64,000 bases of DNA from Chlorokybus atmophyticus (taxonomy: Eukaryota > Streptophyta > Chlorokybophyceae > Chlorokybales > Chlorokybaceae). The notes under the pieces are model-generated. The model was not told the origin of the DNA. It searched no databases and saw only the letters and a program-made list of their open reading frames with translations. Position numbers and translations under genes: made by a program. Positions 30,119-42,736 of this stretch are shown here, in pieces (the stretch's first letter is position 1; every line of letters starts with the position of its first letter). Location: NCBI GenBank assembly GCA_009103225.1, contig RHPI01003041.1, positions 401,001-465,000 on the forward strand, read 5' to 3'.

Positions 30119-33100
30119 TCAGTCCGTTCTGGCTTTCAGGGTGACGGTGAGAGTCTCGCCCAGCTGGGGTGACGCCATTTTGTGGCCTCGGTGTGCGACC
30201 CAGAAGGATGCGTACATGTTCACGCGATCCAAAAAGTCCCGCCCACTGCCATTGTTCCTCGCAACGCATGTCACTGCCAAGGCAAACAAGGCGACACATT
30301 ATCAGATGAGACTGCAGGCGCATTCACTTTCAACCAGATCAGTGAACTGGCACCAGACCGACAGCAATTGTGCCCAGTGATGCTAATGTTGATTGTTACC
30401 TTCAAATCCGGCCTTTCTGATAAGCTCAGCATAAGGCGGGTTGAGGGATGCGCTGCGCCAGATCACGCGACCGCCAGGGACAACATGTTTGCGAAGGGCG
30501 CTGGCCAGCTCCTTGCCTGCTGTCTCATCCAGCCAGTCGACATGATCCATCAGGATTACCTGCCAACAAAATAACCAAATATTACACTTGGCACAGTAAA
30601 CGGCTGTACACTACTCTGGCTGAGGTGGGATTGCACTTACCTTGGTGTACATCCGCTGCCGAAGTACATCAAGGAAGCGACCCGTGACAACCGTCACATG
30701 GTCTGCAACACCCTGCATGAGGCGCTTGTGCTCGGCCTCCTGCAGATAGCGAGGACAGCACTGCTTGGTGAAGCGGCCAGTCAGGCAGACCTGCAATCAA
30801 GAAAGCTATGTCAGCCAACACACTTACACGTACCAAAACAACAACCAACACCATACACAATCAGGGTAAGAGAACTGCAGAGCAACATACCAGGTAGAAG
30901 TGGTTTTCAGTGGCGAGGTGCGAGTTGTAGGCAACGCCACGCAGTGCTCGTGCAGCGTAATCGCAGATGTGCACCTTGTCATTTGCGATGAGTTCAAGTT
31001 GCTGTCGCGGTACACCCGCGCACAGCCACATCACAAAGCGGTTCATCATCACCACCGTCCACACAGTGTACACCCATGAGTAAAGCAACCTGAGAGACAG
31101 TCAGGTAAGCATATTGCCAGATTGTACACACAACGCGCAACACATCAAGCAATGACTAACCGTGGGCCAGAGCGGCAAAAGCTTGTCACCCATGACGATC
31201 GCCACATCTTTTGCTGGTCCTCTAATGTGGGTGCAGTGACCAGCTGGCGTACGCGTCCCGTCATGCCGCAGACCATGCACAGTATCCGAATGAACCAGAT
31301 CAAGTTGCCCATTCCCCCATAGTAGTACAAACCCCTGTTAAAGTAGTGGAGCCGACTAGCCCAGAATGTGCGCGCACCCTGCAAGAAGTTAAGGTGAGGA
31401 TATTGCAACCATTGGTATAGATCTACGCAACTGATGTGTATGGGTAAATGTAATCACCTCGCTCAGGAAGGGTGCGAGATCTCGCTCAAAGATCTGGTCA
31501 ATGTTGGGATGGCGACCCTCGCCAAACATCAACCAGGTGTCCTCATATGGTAGTCGCCTGGAGGCTTGCAGTTTCAGCTCCAAGAGGAAGCTCTGCGCTG
31601 GATTCATGTCAACTGCCACCACCTGCTTTGCACCCTGCAAACACATTGGTAAAGTTAGATTTGGACACAGCTCGTCATTTGCATGCTACTCATGAATGGA
31701 GGTGAGTATCAACCTGAAGGGCCAGGTCCATAGCATTGTCTCCACCGCTGGTGAGTGTGAGCACGACGTCACCCGGGCCAGTTTCCATCACCGGGGCGTC
31801 CACATCAGGGTCCTCCCAGGACACCGAGTACAGGAAAGTGTTGGGAAACAGGAGAGGGGTCTCAGTCTTCTGTTCCGCTGGGGGAGCCACCAACACTGAA
31901 AGAAGGAGCAGTTTCAGTCAGTGCATTCTCTCTAACCAACAAGTCATCCGCACACGTTGCAGTGATGCTTACGTTGCCCTGGCAGTGGTTTCTGCCCAAT
32001 CCACATGTACCAAGGAGCGCGAAGAAAAGGCACATATGGTATGGAACCCTGCATTGCGGCCATGATGATGTCAGCCATAGTCAATGAGTGAGCACATGTG
32101 TGCGCCGTCACTGGCTATGCATTGACAAGTTATGACGTGAGCTTGCTCACCTGGCTGTTGTACTCTGAGACTCGTGTCAACCTGTAGTCCAGGTACTCGC
32201 GTCGCGCAGAGCTGAGGTTGATGTTGTCTGTGTCGAACACACACCTGCAGACCAAGCCAGCGTCTCGTAAGCACAATACAACGCAGAATAAGGTGTTACT
32301 GTCTACAGCGGATATCAGCCTCACCTCCAGAACCACCGCTGCAGGGTGCCATGCTGCCTCAGCGGCATGTCATACTTGCTGCTGACATAGAAGTCGGCAA
32401 CACTTAGGAACCCGCCCTCACGAAGATAGGACACGGCCTGATCCACTGCCGCGTGGAAGGGTGGAATCACTGTAACAGGCGAAAGAGTGTTAGACCAAAC
32501 AGCCAAGAGCAGGCAGTGTTTAAGCAGGCAGTGTCACGTACTTGTGAGCGAGTAGGAGAAAGTCACGAGGTCAGCTTGCAAGCCATTGGCTGGTGCAAAC
32601 AGGCAGGCATCCGCCTCAACAACCTCCACATTGCTCCAGTTGTTCTTGATGGCCTGCATGCCAAACAGCAGAGTGTTCAGCCAGGCAACCCAACCACAAG
32701 TCTGTCACATCTCAGAGCAAGCTGTAAATTCGTATCCGCACCTTCTCCTTTGCGACTTTGCACAGGGAAGGGCACAAGTCCACAATGTAGATCTTCTTGA
32801 AGTTGCTGAGCGGCATGTAGTCTGCCATCATGGCTACGTTTTCCTGCGAATGCAAGGTGTGAAGCAATGCTGAGAGCACACGCAATGCAAACTGGTTGCA
32901 GCTCAAGTGAATGGTTAATACACAACAACATACCCCGGTGCCTCCGCCCAAATCCACCCACACCGCACCATTCACGCCTGCATCTTTCAACCTGGCAGCA
33001 CTAGCAGCCAGCATTGGCCTGCGGCCCCACAGGAAGGACGACCTGAACCTGTCATCTGTGCAGTTGCAAAAGCCATGAGACACATGAGCTTCACATTTGC

Positions 33101-33438
33101 GTGTCCACACACATGTACAGTATGTAGCTCAGCTGAGCAGAAGCTAGCAATGCACCGTAGTATGCTTGTGTGCTTGCTCGCTTACATGCATGAGCTTGAG
33201 GGCCATAGAAGCTCTCCAAACGGGCCTTGTGGTCGTCTCCGGAGGCTGGCTTGAGCCAGATGGCCCGCAGGACGGCCATATCGTCCCGAAAGGAGCGCAG
33301 CCGGCTCCCGAGCACCTTGGGCGACAGCGTCAAGGACAAGGAAGAGCCGGGCGCCCACCCCTCCCCGCTGCCCAGATCCCCAGCTGGCGCGTCCATTCTC
33401 TCGGCGCCGGTCCCGACCTCCCCACCCCACGGCGCCAT
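30119..33438 (-). CDS. BTA1: BTA1, betaine-lipid (DGTS) synthase, BtaB-BtaA fusion
   Basis: Makes diacylglyceryl-trimethylhomoserine, a phosphorus-free membrane lipid of algae and fungi. The BtaA part transfers the aminocarboxypropyl group of S-adenosylmethionine to diacylglycerol; the BtaB part N-methylates the product. Exons (minus): 33438-33186, 33055-32934, 32843-32742, 32653-32542, 32469-32325, 32244-32151, 32048-31973, 31895-31714, 31634-31458, 31378-31161, 31089-30891, 30790-30641, 30559-30400, 30273-30119 (TGA), giving 714 aa. The methyltransferase comes first: [15 protein letters not shown], then [13 protein letters not shown] at about 117-128. BtaA follows from about residue 300: [56 protein letters not shown], and a tail ending [13 protein letters not shown]. 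The domain order matches the algal fusion enzyme. Around 31165-31210 the frame used joins correctly to the next exon, although a neighbouring frame also looks protein-like. Confidence 0.95.
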
Positions 33439-35133
33439 GATGACGACGAAGACAACGGAAGCCTTTACGCCGTGTTCACCCTTTTCACCTCCACGCCGCC
33501 GCCACCCACCCCGACAGCCACATGCACAACGACAAGCTTAAAACGCCGTCTATGCCGTGAGCTATGCTCACTGAGCTCTCTTACGGCCGGCAAGTGTTGG
33601 CAAGTCGCCGAAGGCAATCGGCAGCCTCCCTGCAGTGGCTGCCCACTATTGTGCAGACAGTATCGGTCGTGAGCGAGGCTAGCAGCCGGATTCTGTCGTG
33701 ATACCTTCCGGCAGGCAGCGGTTGGCATCGCCAGTCAGTAGGTCAAAAAGTCCGGGTGGACTTGTGGCTTGGCTGCTGCGGGAAGAGCGGCGGACAAAAA
33801 GTTCCCGGGGGATCTTTTTCTCCGGCCGGAATCTCTTTCTTCCAGCGGAATCTTCCCTGTTGACAGGCGAACCTGGCTGGCAGTTGCATCTCTGTCGGTG
33901 TGGCCGCGGGAGACTGGGGGTTGCAAAATTTCCCGCGGACACTGGCGTGCGTTACGCGCTGGTGAATCACACCCGATGTGACGCATGCAGCGACATGACA
34001 TGTGCGTCGCAGTCGTGAGTCTGAGTGCAAGGCGTGACGCACAGTTTGCCCCTTGTACAGTTTAGTGAACAAACAACTTGACAACGCTAACTGCCTAGGG
34101 GCCCTCAGTCTGACCCCAGCCCTTGCACTGAAGGCCCATGGCAAGTCACGGTCACGAGCGATCAAGCAACAAGTGAGTATGGTTGAACATTTGATGGCAT
34201 TATCGGATAGGCATTTAAAAGATATTAATGGCTTTATAATAATAGGTATGGTTGTTGTGTGTACGAACGGAGTGGAGATTGCATTGGCATGTATAATGCA
34301 GACATATGTATCAATGGCACGATGCCATAGAGCAACATCATTGCACGGTCATAAATAGCGCACGTGAAACAGCATAGCAAGCAATGAATAGTCCATTGCA
34401 TTCACTCCCACAGTTGTCAGCATAAAGCATACCATAGTATGTGTTCAGCAGTGCTACATATACATACTCCTACTTAGCACCCAACCCTTCCATGCCACAC
34501 ACAAATGCACTTTAAGCTATCCACAATTGTGCATTTGCATAAAACTTAACGAATGTTGCATCTGCGGGGGAAGGCAACACCCTTTGGAAAACTTGGTTAA
34601 AGTGGTAAGTCAGGCTGTGAGGATGTCGCTTCCAAGGCTGAATCATGAGCATGTGTAGTGGTTATGAGGTGTGCTCACGCACAGGTTGCCCTTGAGCCCA
34701 TGCGGCCTTGAGCATAATAAACCGCACAAAACATGAGTAAGGTAGCACAGAGCTGCTCATTGCTGATATTACGTAGCTTGGTTATGTCACATCGATGTGA
34801 CACTATGTGTGAGCAGTGGTCACACATGCACGGAGCCGCTATAAGGCAGATCCAAATGCAAGATAATATCTCTTATTAGTCAATGTATCTACTAAGAAGA
34901 ACGCAAGGAGCCTTACCATTGATGCGCTTGGTTGGAGTCCTTGGGCAGCAAGGGGGAGTACATATATAAGGGTGTTGCCAACAGTGTGGTGGGCAACGGA
35001 GCCCGAGTGGAGCTACTCTACTCACGTGTGTAGGATGTAGTTGCTGATACTTGGTATATGCTGTTGTACTTTCTTGAAGCCTGCTGCACACCCGCCGGGA
35101 TAGGTATGTGTGTGGCGGATGACTGTACTCTTC

Positions 35134-35758
35134 TGTGCGAGGTATTGTTGCTGTTAATATTAAAACAAGTGTTGTTGTTTTTTCTCAAGTTGAAGTCTGC
35201 TCTACACCCGCCGGGACAGGCTATTATGGTAAGTGTGCAGTAGGTGTCACACATAAGGTGTGCGAGGTATTGTTGCTGTTAATATTAAAACAAGTGTTGT
35301 TGTTTTTTCTCAAGTTGAAGTCTGCTCTACACCCGCCGGGACAGGCTATTATGGTAAGTGTGCAGTAGGTGTCACACATAAGGTGTGCGAGGTATTGTTG
35401 CTGTTAATATTAAAACAAGTGTTGTTGTTTTTTCTCAAGTTGAAGTCTGCTCTACACCCGCCGGGACAGGCTATTATGGTAAGTGTGCAGTAGGTGTCAC
35501 ACATAAGGTGTGCGAGGTATTGTTGCTGTTAATATTAAAACAAGTGTTGTTGTTTTTTCTCAAGTTGAAGTCTGCTCTACACCCGCCGGGACAGGCTATT
35601 ATGGTAAGTGTGCAGTAGGTGTCACACATAAGGTGTGCGAGGTATTGTTGCTGTTAATATTAAAACAAGTGTTGTTGTTTTTTCTCAAGTTGAAGTCTGC
35701 TCTACACCCGCCGGGACAGGCTATTATGGTAAGTGTGCAGTAGGTGTCACACATAAGG
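35134..35758. repeat. Tandem array of five 125-bp units
   Basis: Units start at 35134, 35259, 35384, 35509 and 35634 and appear identical by eye. A diverged partial unit precedes them around 35070-35105, sharing the CACCCGCCGGGA core. The unit length is not a multiple of three and each unit has stops in all frames, so it is non-coding. Near-identity suggests very recent expansion or homogenisation. Confidence 0.97.
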
Positions 35759-36068
35759 TAGGGGGAAAAGGCAGCCTCGCCAATTGTAGGGTTGGCGCTT
35801 GAAACCATGGTAGCCTTGTCGTTGTTGCTTTTTTTGGCCCTTGCTCCCGATGCCGATGTAACATGAGACTATCAGTAATAATCTTCGTTTGAATTGTACA
35901 TACGTTGTTGCTTTTGATGAGCGTAACGTTATCTGTTTGTTTTATATGTCTAGTTCAAGTGTTATTGACTGCAGTGGGCTTGTGGCATTGTATGCATGTA
36001 AAAAAACCTTTGGTTTGTGAGGCGCTCTCGTGCTCTCTGTTCTACCCTTCCTTCCAATGCTTGCTGCT

Positions 36069-36093
36069 CCCCCCCCCCCCCCCCCCCCCCCCN
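36069..36093. repeat. 24-base poly-C run ending in a single N
   Basis: Same pattern as at 3164-3259: a C homopolymer directly followed by one N. Probably an assembly join, so the linkage between the sequences on its two sides is less certain than elsewhere. Confidence 0.85.
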
Positions 36094-36767
36094 GTTGTCG
36101 GCTTCGGACGCGTCTCCAGAAAGACGCAATGGAGATTGAACGAAGTTGGCGAGCCTTGACAAGGGCTCCATGACGAGTTTTTTGCAGAGCAATGGAAAAA
36201 CCTTAACTTGGCTAACACGTGTATGGCCCTGCTTTAAATCAACCGTTATAAAGGATGAATTGCACGATCGTTTTTAAGGCAGAGTGTTTGAGCGGCAGAA
36301 GAAGATTGCTGATTTGTACAGGTTGAAAAAGAAAGGGCTAGTTGCAGAGTACCAAAAGGCTCGTGGTTTATGCAATACTGCGAGGGTTGCTTATTTTTCT
36401 TTTATCCTGTCGTCAATGACATTGTCGTTAGCTAATGCATGTGGGGCTTGTAATCGGGTGGAGGGGCTTACAGTAACCATTCACACAAGCTCCCCAGCCT
36501 TTGGGGGCTTTTATACAGGTTGTAACAACACCACCGTCGCCGGTGATGCCCCTTCAATCCTCTACCCCAACACCCACACCGCCTATGACAAGCCTTTCAA
36601 CGGCGTGGCCGCCACTGAGCAGAGAAGTGAAAGTCCCTCACATCAGTTTGATGTAACCTTTTATATAAAAAGTATATCAAATATATACCCCTCAATAATT
36701 AACTCACAACTAGACATCGACCCTACAGATAGGGTAGTAAGGAAATCTAGCGTGAGCCAATCACAGC

Positions 36768-36828
36768 TCAGATAAGGTACCTATCGATAAGGTACCTATC
36801 GAAAGACACCTATCGTAAGGTACCCAAC
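36768..36828. repeat. Short tandem repeat, about 15-bp unit
   Basis: Units of the form GATAAGGTACCTATC occur about four times, the later ones diverged (GAAAGACACCTATC, GTAAGGTACCCAAC). GGTACC inside the unit is itself palindromic. Confidence 0.8.
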
Positions 36829-39800
36829 GAGATAGTGACCACATTATATCAAATGTGACACTAAATAAGCTTGAAAAAGCGGTTCTACACCCATTGGGAC
36901 TTATTTAAGCTATGATAAAGCATCATAGCCTTCAATAAGCGAGGAACCGTAGAAAAGAGGTATAAATAAGCATATATAAACACTTATTCATACAAAATGT
37001 GTTATTTAGGTAGCAATAATACCCCTATTATTGCTCCCGTTACACAGGTAGTTGCATTAATGTGTCGTGTAAAACTTTGGTTTGACCCCCACGTAATGTT
37101 ATTGTGCGCTTTGCTTGCTCCCCATGCATGGGCATTGTTGCTTTTTGACCTACATCCAAGCTTTTTAAATGCAACTCTTGTGTGTTATGTGCGCACGTGT
37201 GTTGAGTTTTTACGCCTAAACACGAAAACAATGCCTTTATAAAATCACCATGTTTAAATGCAAGCTTCTGATTGTAAAGTAATGCGCGGTGTGAAATGGC
37301 AATCTATGCTATCGTTACGAGTTTGTTAAAAGATGAGTTTACCCGATTGGTATTATACGTGTTGCATCCACAAGCTGCATTGTGTGCCTGTGAATATGTA
37401 AGTATAATTCACATGAGCGCGAATCTTGTTATACACACGTAACACTACATTGCCGGGTAACTGTACTTTAAACTTGTATCAAAACTCTATTAGATAACTT
37501 TAATAATTACAACTTCGATGCCATGTGGGTAACATGCCACAATCATTGTAGATCATTAAAGATCACACTTCCTGGGAGAGCGTTCCTTACAATGTGTGCA
37601 ATAAAAGAGAAATACTCGTTGAGTTGATCAGCTCATGAATGTGACATGAAAAAACATGAGATGGTTATAGTGATGCAACCTACCACATGCTGCCATAAAT
37701 AGGCGTGCCGTATGCAAGTTGCGCAATGTGCCATACTGTTATCACTTAACACTGAATTTGTCAATGTACACTTGTGTGAGTGTACATTCGTAAGGCCCTC
37801 CTTGGCACGGCCTTCGTGACCGAAAGTGTTGACATTACATGGCATATGATATATCAATAGACAGAACTCGGCGTGAGGTATCCATCAAAATATTGTGCAT
37901 AAAATCTGGCGCGGTAAAGCGAAAGTTATGCTTGCTAACGTACGACTACGTCGTTGGGGCTCGCTGTTGGGACCTGTTTTGATGACAAGACACTGTCATT
38001 TAAGTGGGCTTAACTTTTTGTAGCAAAGGAATCTTTCGATGAGTAAACATTGAAAATTGTTCTGCTCGACGAGAGCAATCCAATGCGTTTATGATTTCCG
38101 CGAAATTTCCATACATGGAGCCGTATGGACGCTACAATAGGCCTTGCATAACTGTACACAAAAATGTACATTGACTTTTCTTGATTTAAATGCTTATCGT
38201 AATGCAACTCTGCACACACAAGAAACCAGAAGGTCTAAAACTCTGTACACTTGTTGCGTTAACTGTTGTTGACATGTGTATCAAGTTTTAGCCTTAAATA
38301 CCGAGTGATGCAAAAGATATGAGCGTGCCCACGAGGTGAGATAACTGTACACTTAAGTGTACATTTACGAACCTAATGTTAAAGGCCATCTTAAATTTGA
38401 TAATGTGTGCACAAGTGAATATAATATGTGATTGTTAGCATGCATAAATGCTAATACAAGGTGAATAGCTTAACTATGCATGGTATAGCAAGTGCTATCT
38501 CATGAGTACCCACGGAGTCATGTTGTGTTGCAGGTTTTGTATGATTTTAATAATTGTGACGTCGATACACTATGAGCCAGTAATTCAATTAACTTTCTTG
38601 TGTTGGCCTTCCTATTCGGTTGTTAACTATTTATGACAGGACATGTATCAATACTATACATTTTGCAAACTCGTGGTCAAGGAAGGCCGATGTTACAAGT
38701 GTTGAAGATGGTACAATAGCCATCATAACGTTGAAAGACGCTTTCCGCGCATAGAACGAAATTTACATGAGGACTCAACTGTTATCATGTATATAACTGC
38801 CAGCGATTGTGATGGTATCTTCAGAAAGTTTACGCATGCAAAGTCCTTTAACAAGCGAAGTATCATAGGGTACATCGTTTCGTCAATGATTGCAACAATT
38901 TGCTGTGACAAAAAACCGACTTGTTTAGTTGCTTATTCACAACGAATGTCTTATGGCGAGCTCGTTGAGTCACATGAAACATGTATCAACACTTATCTGT
39001 TATCTTGTATATGGTTGCCAATGATCATCATGCTAGCTTATCAGAGTATAATATGAACGCAATGTCTTTACATAAGAGAAATATTGTGGGTTACATTGCT
39101 TGATCAATAATTGCAATGAATTACACCTACTGCGACAAACTTTGACTTACATACGCCGTGATTTAGAGTCACAATGTTTGATGAGTTTACATATAAGCGA
39201 GACTTGGTAACAAACAGCGACATGTACATGGACGACAACAAGTGATAACTCGTGAATATTAACCGTTTGTATTGGATAATCCTTTTCGTTGTTATGAAGC
39301 AACACATATCCTTGTGTACGAAAGCAATGTATAAGGAGTGCAAGTTTGCAATTTGGATAAGTGTTGGTTACTTTGCTTACATGCAATCATCAGTGCAAGT
39401 AAGATGTGAATTAACTATGATCGTACTTTGCGAATACCATAATCAAAACATGGAGTGACACATGGTACCTTACATTGAATGCATCAAGTACATCATACAT
39501 GATGTATATTGTACTTGGTGCATCCACAGTGTTGCCAAAGATGACCGGATCGGTTGCGGGCCACTTCGCGCGGGTGAATGTTTTATATCGTTGATGTAAA
39601 ACGCATGATTGCATGTTCCTTGCGTTGCTACAATTTATGCAAATGGAAACACATGCTATGCGTCATCACACACGTGACGTGTGTGAGATGACGATTAAAA
39701 TGTGAGTAATTTTGTTGTAGTTTTTGCATAAGAATTGTTGATCAAAGATGTAATGGTCGCGTGTTGTATTCAGTATAACGTACCGCATATATATACGTTA

Positions 39801-41049
39801 AGCTCGCACTTGAAGCAATGTCAGTTATAGCGTTAATATTTATTGGACAGTTGAACAAGACATCCTATTGAATAGCATAAGGTATATGTTGTACAGATGA
39901 ATAAGACATGTTACTAAACAATATAGATTATGTATGTACATATTTTATCCAACATGAACATGATTGCCCTGCATGCAGGCGACTAAGACTAGAACTAGTG
40001 TCACACTATTAATACTACTAGCGTTTGTGGTGTAGTGGAAGTTGTTGTGTCCATGTAATGTCGTTGCCAGTGTGAGCAACTACCGATATGAATCAAATAG
40101 CATTCTTTCCCATAAGATGATAAGCTTGTCTTTAAAAACTCATTTTTTTTAACAAATGCAATACATTACCACAATGCGTACACGTGCGCGTGCGTAAGCG
40201 CTTGCCATGTGAGGGGCATTATCAATAATCGCTTTGACATGCTATACAATGACCCACGTGCATTGCGAACATTTTGCTGGAATCCACTTTTGTTTGACAT
40301 TAGGAACAAGCTTTACGAAACCCTTCATCGAGCCTTCCGCAAATGCACGACGCCTCATATACGTTACCGATGACACTTATGACACTTATATATTTATGAC
40401 GTGTGAGTATCATGACATGTTGACATCATTGGTTGATCGATACCACACCATCAAGCATATCCGAACAGCTTTATGCATGCAAGCTAGGGTTGTTGAGAAC
40501 GCCGTTCCACGTATCTGGGCAGCGTAAAATATTGGTGTGTGAACAAAGTACACACGTGCCGTTGCACAAACAAGCGCTTACAACATCAGTGTTCGCCTGA
40601 TTTACACAGATGTGATCTTGTTGTAACTTCTGTGCGTACGAGTGTGTGTGCGTCTGCGTATGTCTGCATGGTGCTAAGTTTCACTAATGAACACATCATG
40701 ATTCTTAGTGATTATGCAGTGTTCAAATGTGCCACCATGGAGTTAGATGCGGCGCATGTGTAGAGTGATGTGCGTGCGTGCGCGCGCGCACATGCGCTTG
40801 CACACACATCTACGCAGCGCAAGCATATGAGGCCGTTGAGTACACATCCCTGTCAGACAAATTCATGAGTGCTGCAGGTTGCTGTCGACATTTACTGACT
40901 AATACCTGTCATTCTGTCTGTTTGCATTGTCACCAGCACCGTTAGCCATGCCATGTTGCCCCTCAACACCGAAGCAGGCTGAACTGAACACAAGTACACA
41001 CGTACCAGCCATGGTACCAACAACTACATTCACACTGCTGCAACGCAAA

Positions 41050-41290
41050 GAATAATGCATATGTGTGCGCGTGCCTGTGCGCAGGCATGCACACGCACAC
41101 GCACACACACACATATGCACGACCACATGCACGCAGGTGCGCGCTCGCGTACACACGCACGTGTGAATGCGTGCGCGTGCCTGTGCGCAGGCACGCGCAC
41201 ATGCCCATCCTCATGTGACATGTGCACGCTCGCACGCATCTGTGTGCGCGTGCACGTGTATGCACGCCCGCACCTATGTGAGTACATGTC
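41050..41290. repeat. TG/CA- and CG-rich alternating purine-pyrimidine microsatellite
   Basis: Long runs of CACACG, GTGCGC and TGCACG-type dinucleotides. Similar tracts recur at about 48170-48250 and 49020-49170 inside introns of the neighbouring G8 gene. Alternating purine-pyrimidine tracts can adopt Z-DNA; no function is shown. Confidence 0.8.
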
Positions 41291-42147
41291 AGACGCTTTA
41301 CAACCATCCTCTACCTGGTTGAGAGCGGCCAGTTGTGCACACAGCTAGCTATCCAGCGTCTGGTTGTGGCTTGTGCCTTTGCCGCTGCCAGGATTGGCTT
41401 GGTTGGAAGAAGCTGCCTCATTGAGAGTCACTGCGCCCGCGTTTGTCTGTGTATGCGCTCGAACGTGTACACGTTTAGGTGTGCGCGTGTGTGCACGTTG
41501 GTGTGCATTTGCACGTGTACACAAAACCTCATATTGCATACATACACACAACAGCTCTCCCATCAACAGTATAGGTACTCACCCCACTCTCTCTCTCTCC
41601 ATGTGCAGCTCTCAGCAACAACATGACCTGTCTGGCGCTGTCCATTCCTGCCCTCTTTGTCTGCGTGCGCGCCCGCAAGTACTGCGTGTGCGTGTGTGTA
41701 GGTAGGCTGAGAAGTTCTGTTTGTATAAAGAGTGAGGGGTAACTAATGGCATGCCCATGACTTGCATGGCACCGTACAGGCAATGTCGCACACGTAGGCA
41801 CCGTCACAAGCACTCCGTCATGCACAGACCACCGGGCTCACTACTTAGCTAAGTCTCTCACGTAGCTGTGTGTACTTACAATGCAAAACGGCAATGTGTG
41901 TGTGTGCGTGCGCGTGTGTATTTACAATACAGGCGATGCAAGAAGTTGTAACATGCATGAGAGTGTGTTACATGCATGAGCGTGGGTGGGTGTGCACAAT
42001 ATGCAGGACACGCATGCGCATGCATTGGACATGCATTGAGACTGTAACCGCATCACATGCACCACGCGCACAGCATCGACCTTAAATCAGTAAACTACCG
42101 GGCTACCTTACTACACGGCTAGTCTACTCTACTCTACTGCCCCGACG

Positions 42148-42175
42148 TGGGGGGTGGGGGGGGTGGGGGGGGGAG
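42148..42175 (+). repeat. G-rich tract with G-quadruplex potential
   Basis: Several G runs of five to nine bases separated by single T residues lie about 560 bp downstream of the G8-gene stop codon. The pattern satisfies simple quadruplex rules on the plus strand. Confidence 0.7.
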
Positions 42176-42736
42176 GACAAAAGATGCAAAGGGGAACTGT
42201 GTAGGGAGCTTGTAACGCAGTGAAGTGATGCCGAACAATGCGAATTAGTGGGGGGTTCGAATATGTACGGGTTCAGTCACCAGCCCACACACAGCGCCAG
42301 GAACATTTGGCCAGGGTGTGCATGTGTGCACAAAAGATGGAGTGCTGGTAAGACTGCATGCAAGGGCGTGTGCACAAGCAATGTTAACAAGATTACATCA
42401 CCACAAGCACATCATGTGCATATACGACCATGGTCAGCTTGCTTGCACATCAACTTGCACAAGGAGCGTCGAACATGTATTGCTAACGTACCCCCCCCCC
42501 CTTCAACAGCTCTAGTTCTCTCTTGCCACATCTTGAACATACACGCTGCTGGCGATTGAATTAGCCATCCGCCTGCTACAGCCATACCTATAGACCCATA
42601 TCACAACGTTTGGTCAGTCGTGTCTCAAGCCCAGCCCAACTGTGAACCTCAACTGCTTGCATTACAGCGGGGTGGACATAGTGTCGTGCATGTATATACC
42701 TACACACATACACGCAGTGCGAACACCACGTATTTC

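Larger units (their letters stand above)
33439..42736. other. Long gene-poor region of repeats
   Basis: More than 9 kb without a recognised gene. From left to right: the BTA1 promoter side, a 5 x 125-bp tandem array (35134-35758), a C run with N (36069-36093), a short tandem array (36768-36828), an AT-rich degenerate block (about 37240-40750), a purine/pyrimidine-alternating TG/CA-type microsatellite (41050-41290) and a G-rich tract (42148-42175). The 163-codon frame at 36284-36775 shows no domain. Confidence 0.6.

Noticed and set aside
31161-31210. Suspected frameshift in BTA1 exon 10
   Set aside because: A neighbouring frame reads protein-like (DKLLPLWPT), but only the original frame splices in phase into [10 protein letters not shown], so no frameshift is needed.
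36284-36775. 163-codon plus-strand frame
   Set aside because: Starts directly after an N-marked join and ends in a tandem repeat; no domain seen. Could be a remnant of a mobile-element gene, but this is not supportable.
41030-41348. Open frames in the TG/CA microsatellite
   Set aside because: Alternating dinucleotide repeats stay open in several frames at once; no gene signal.
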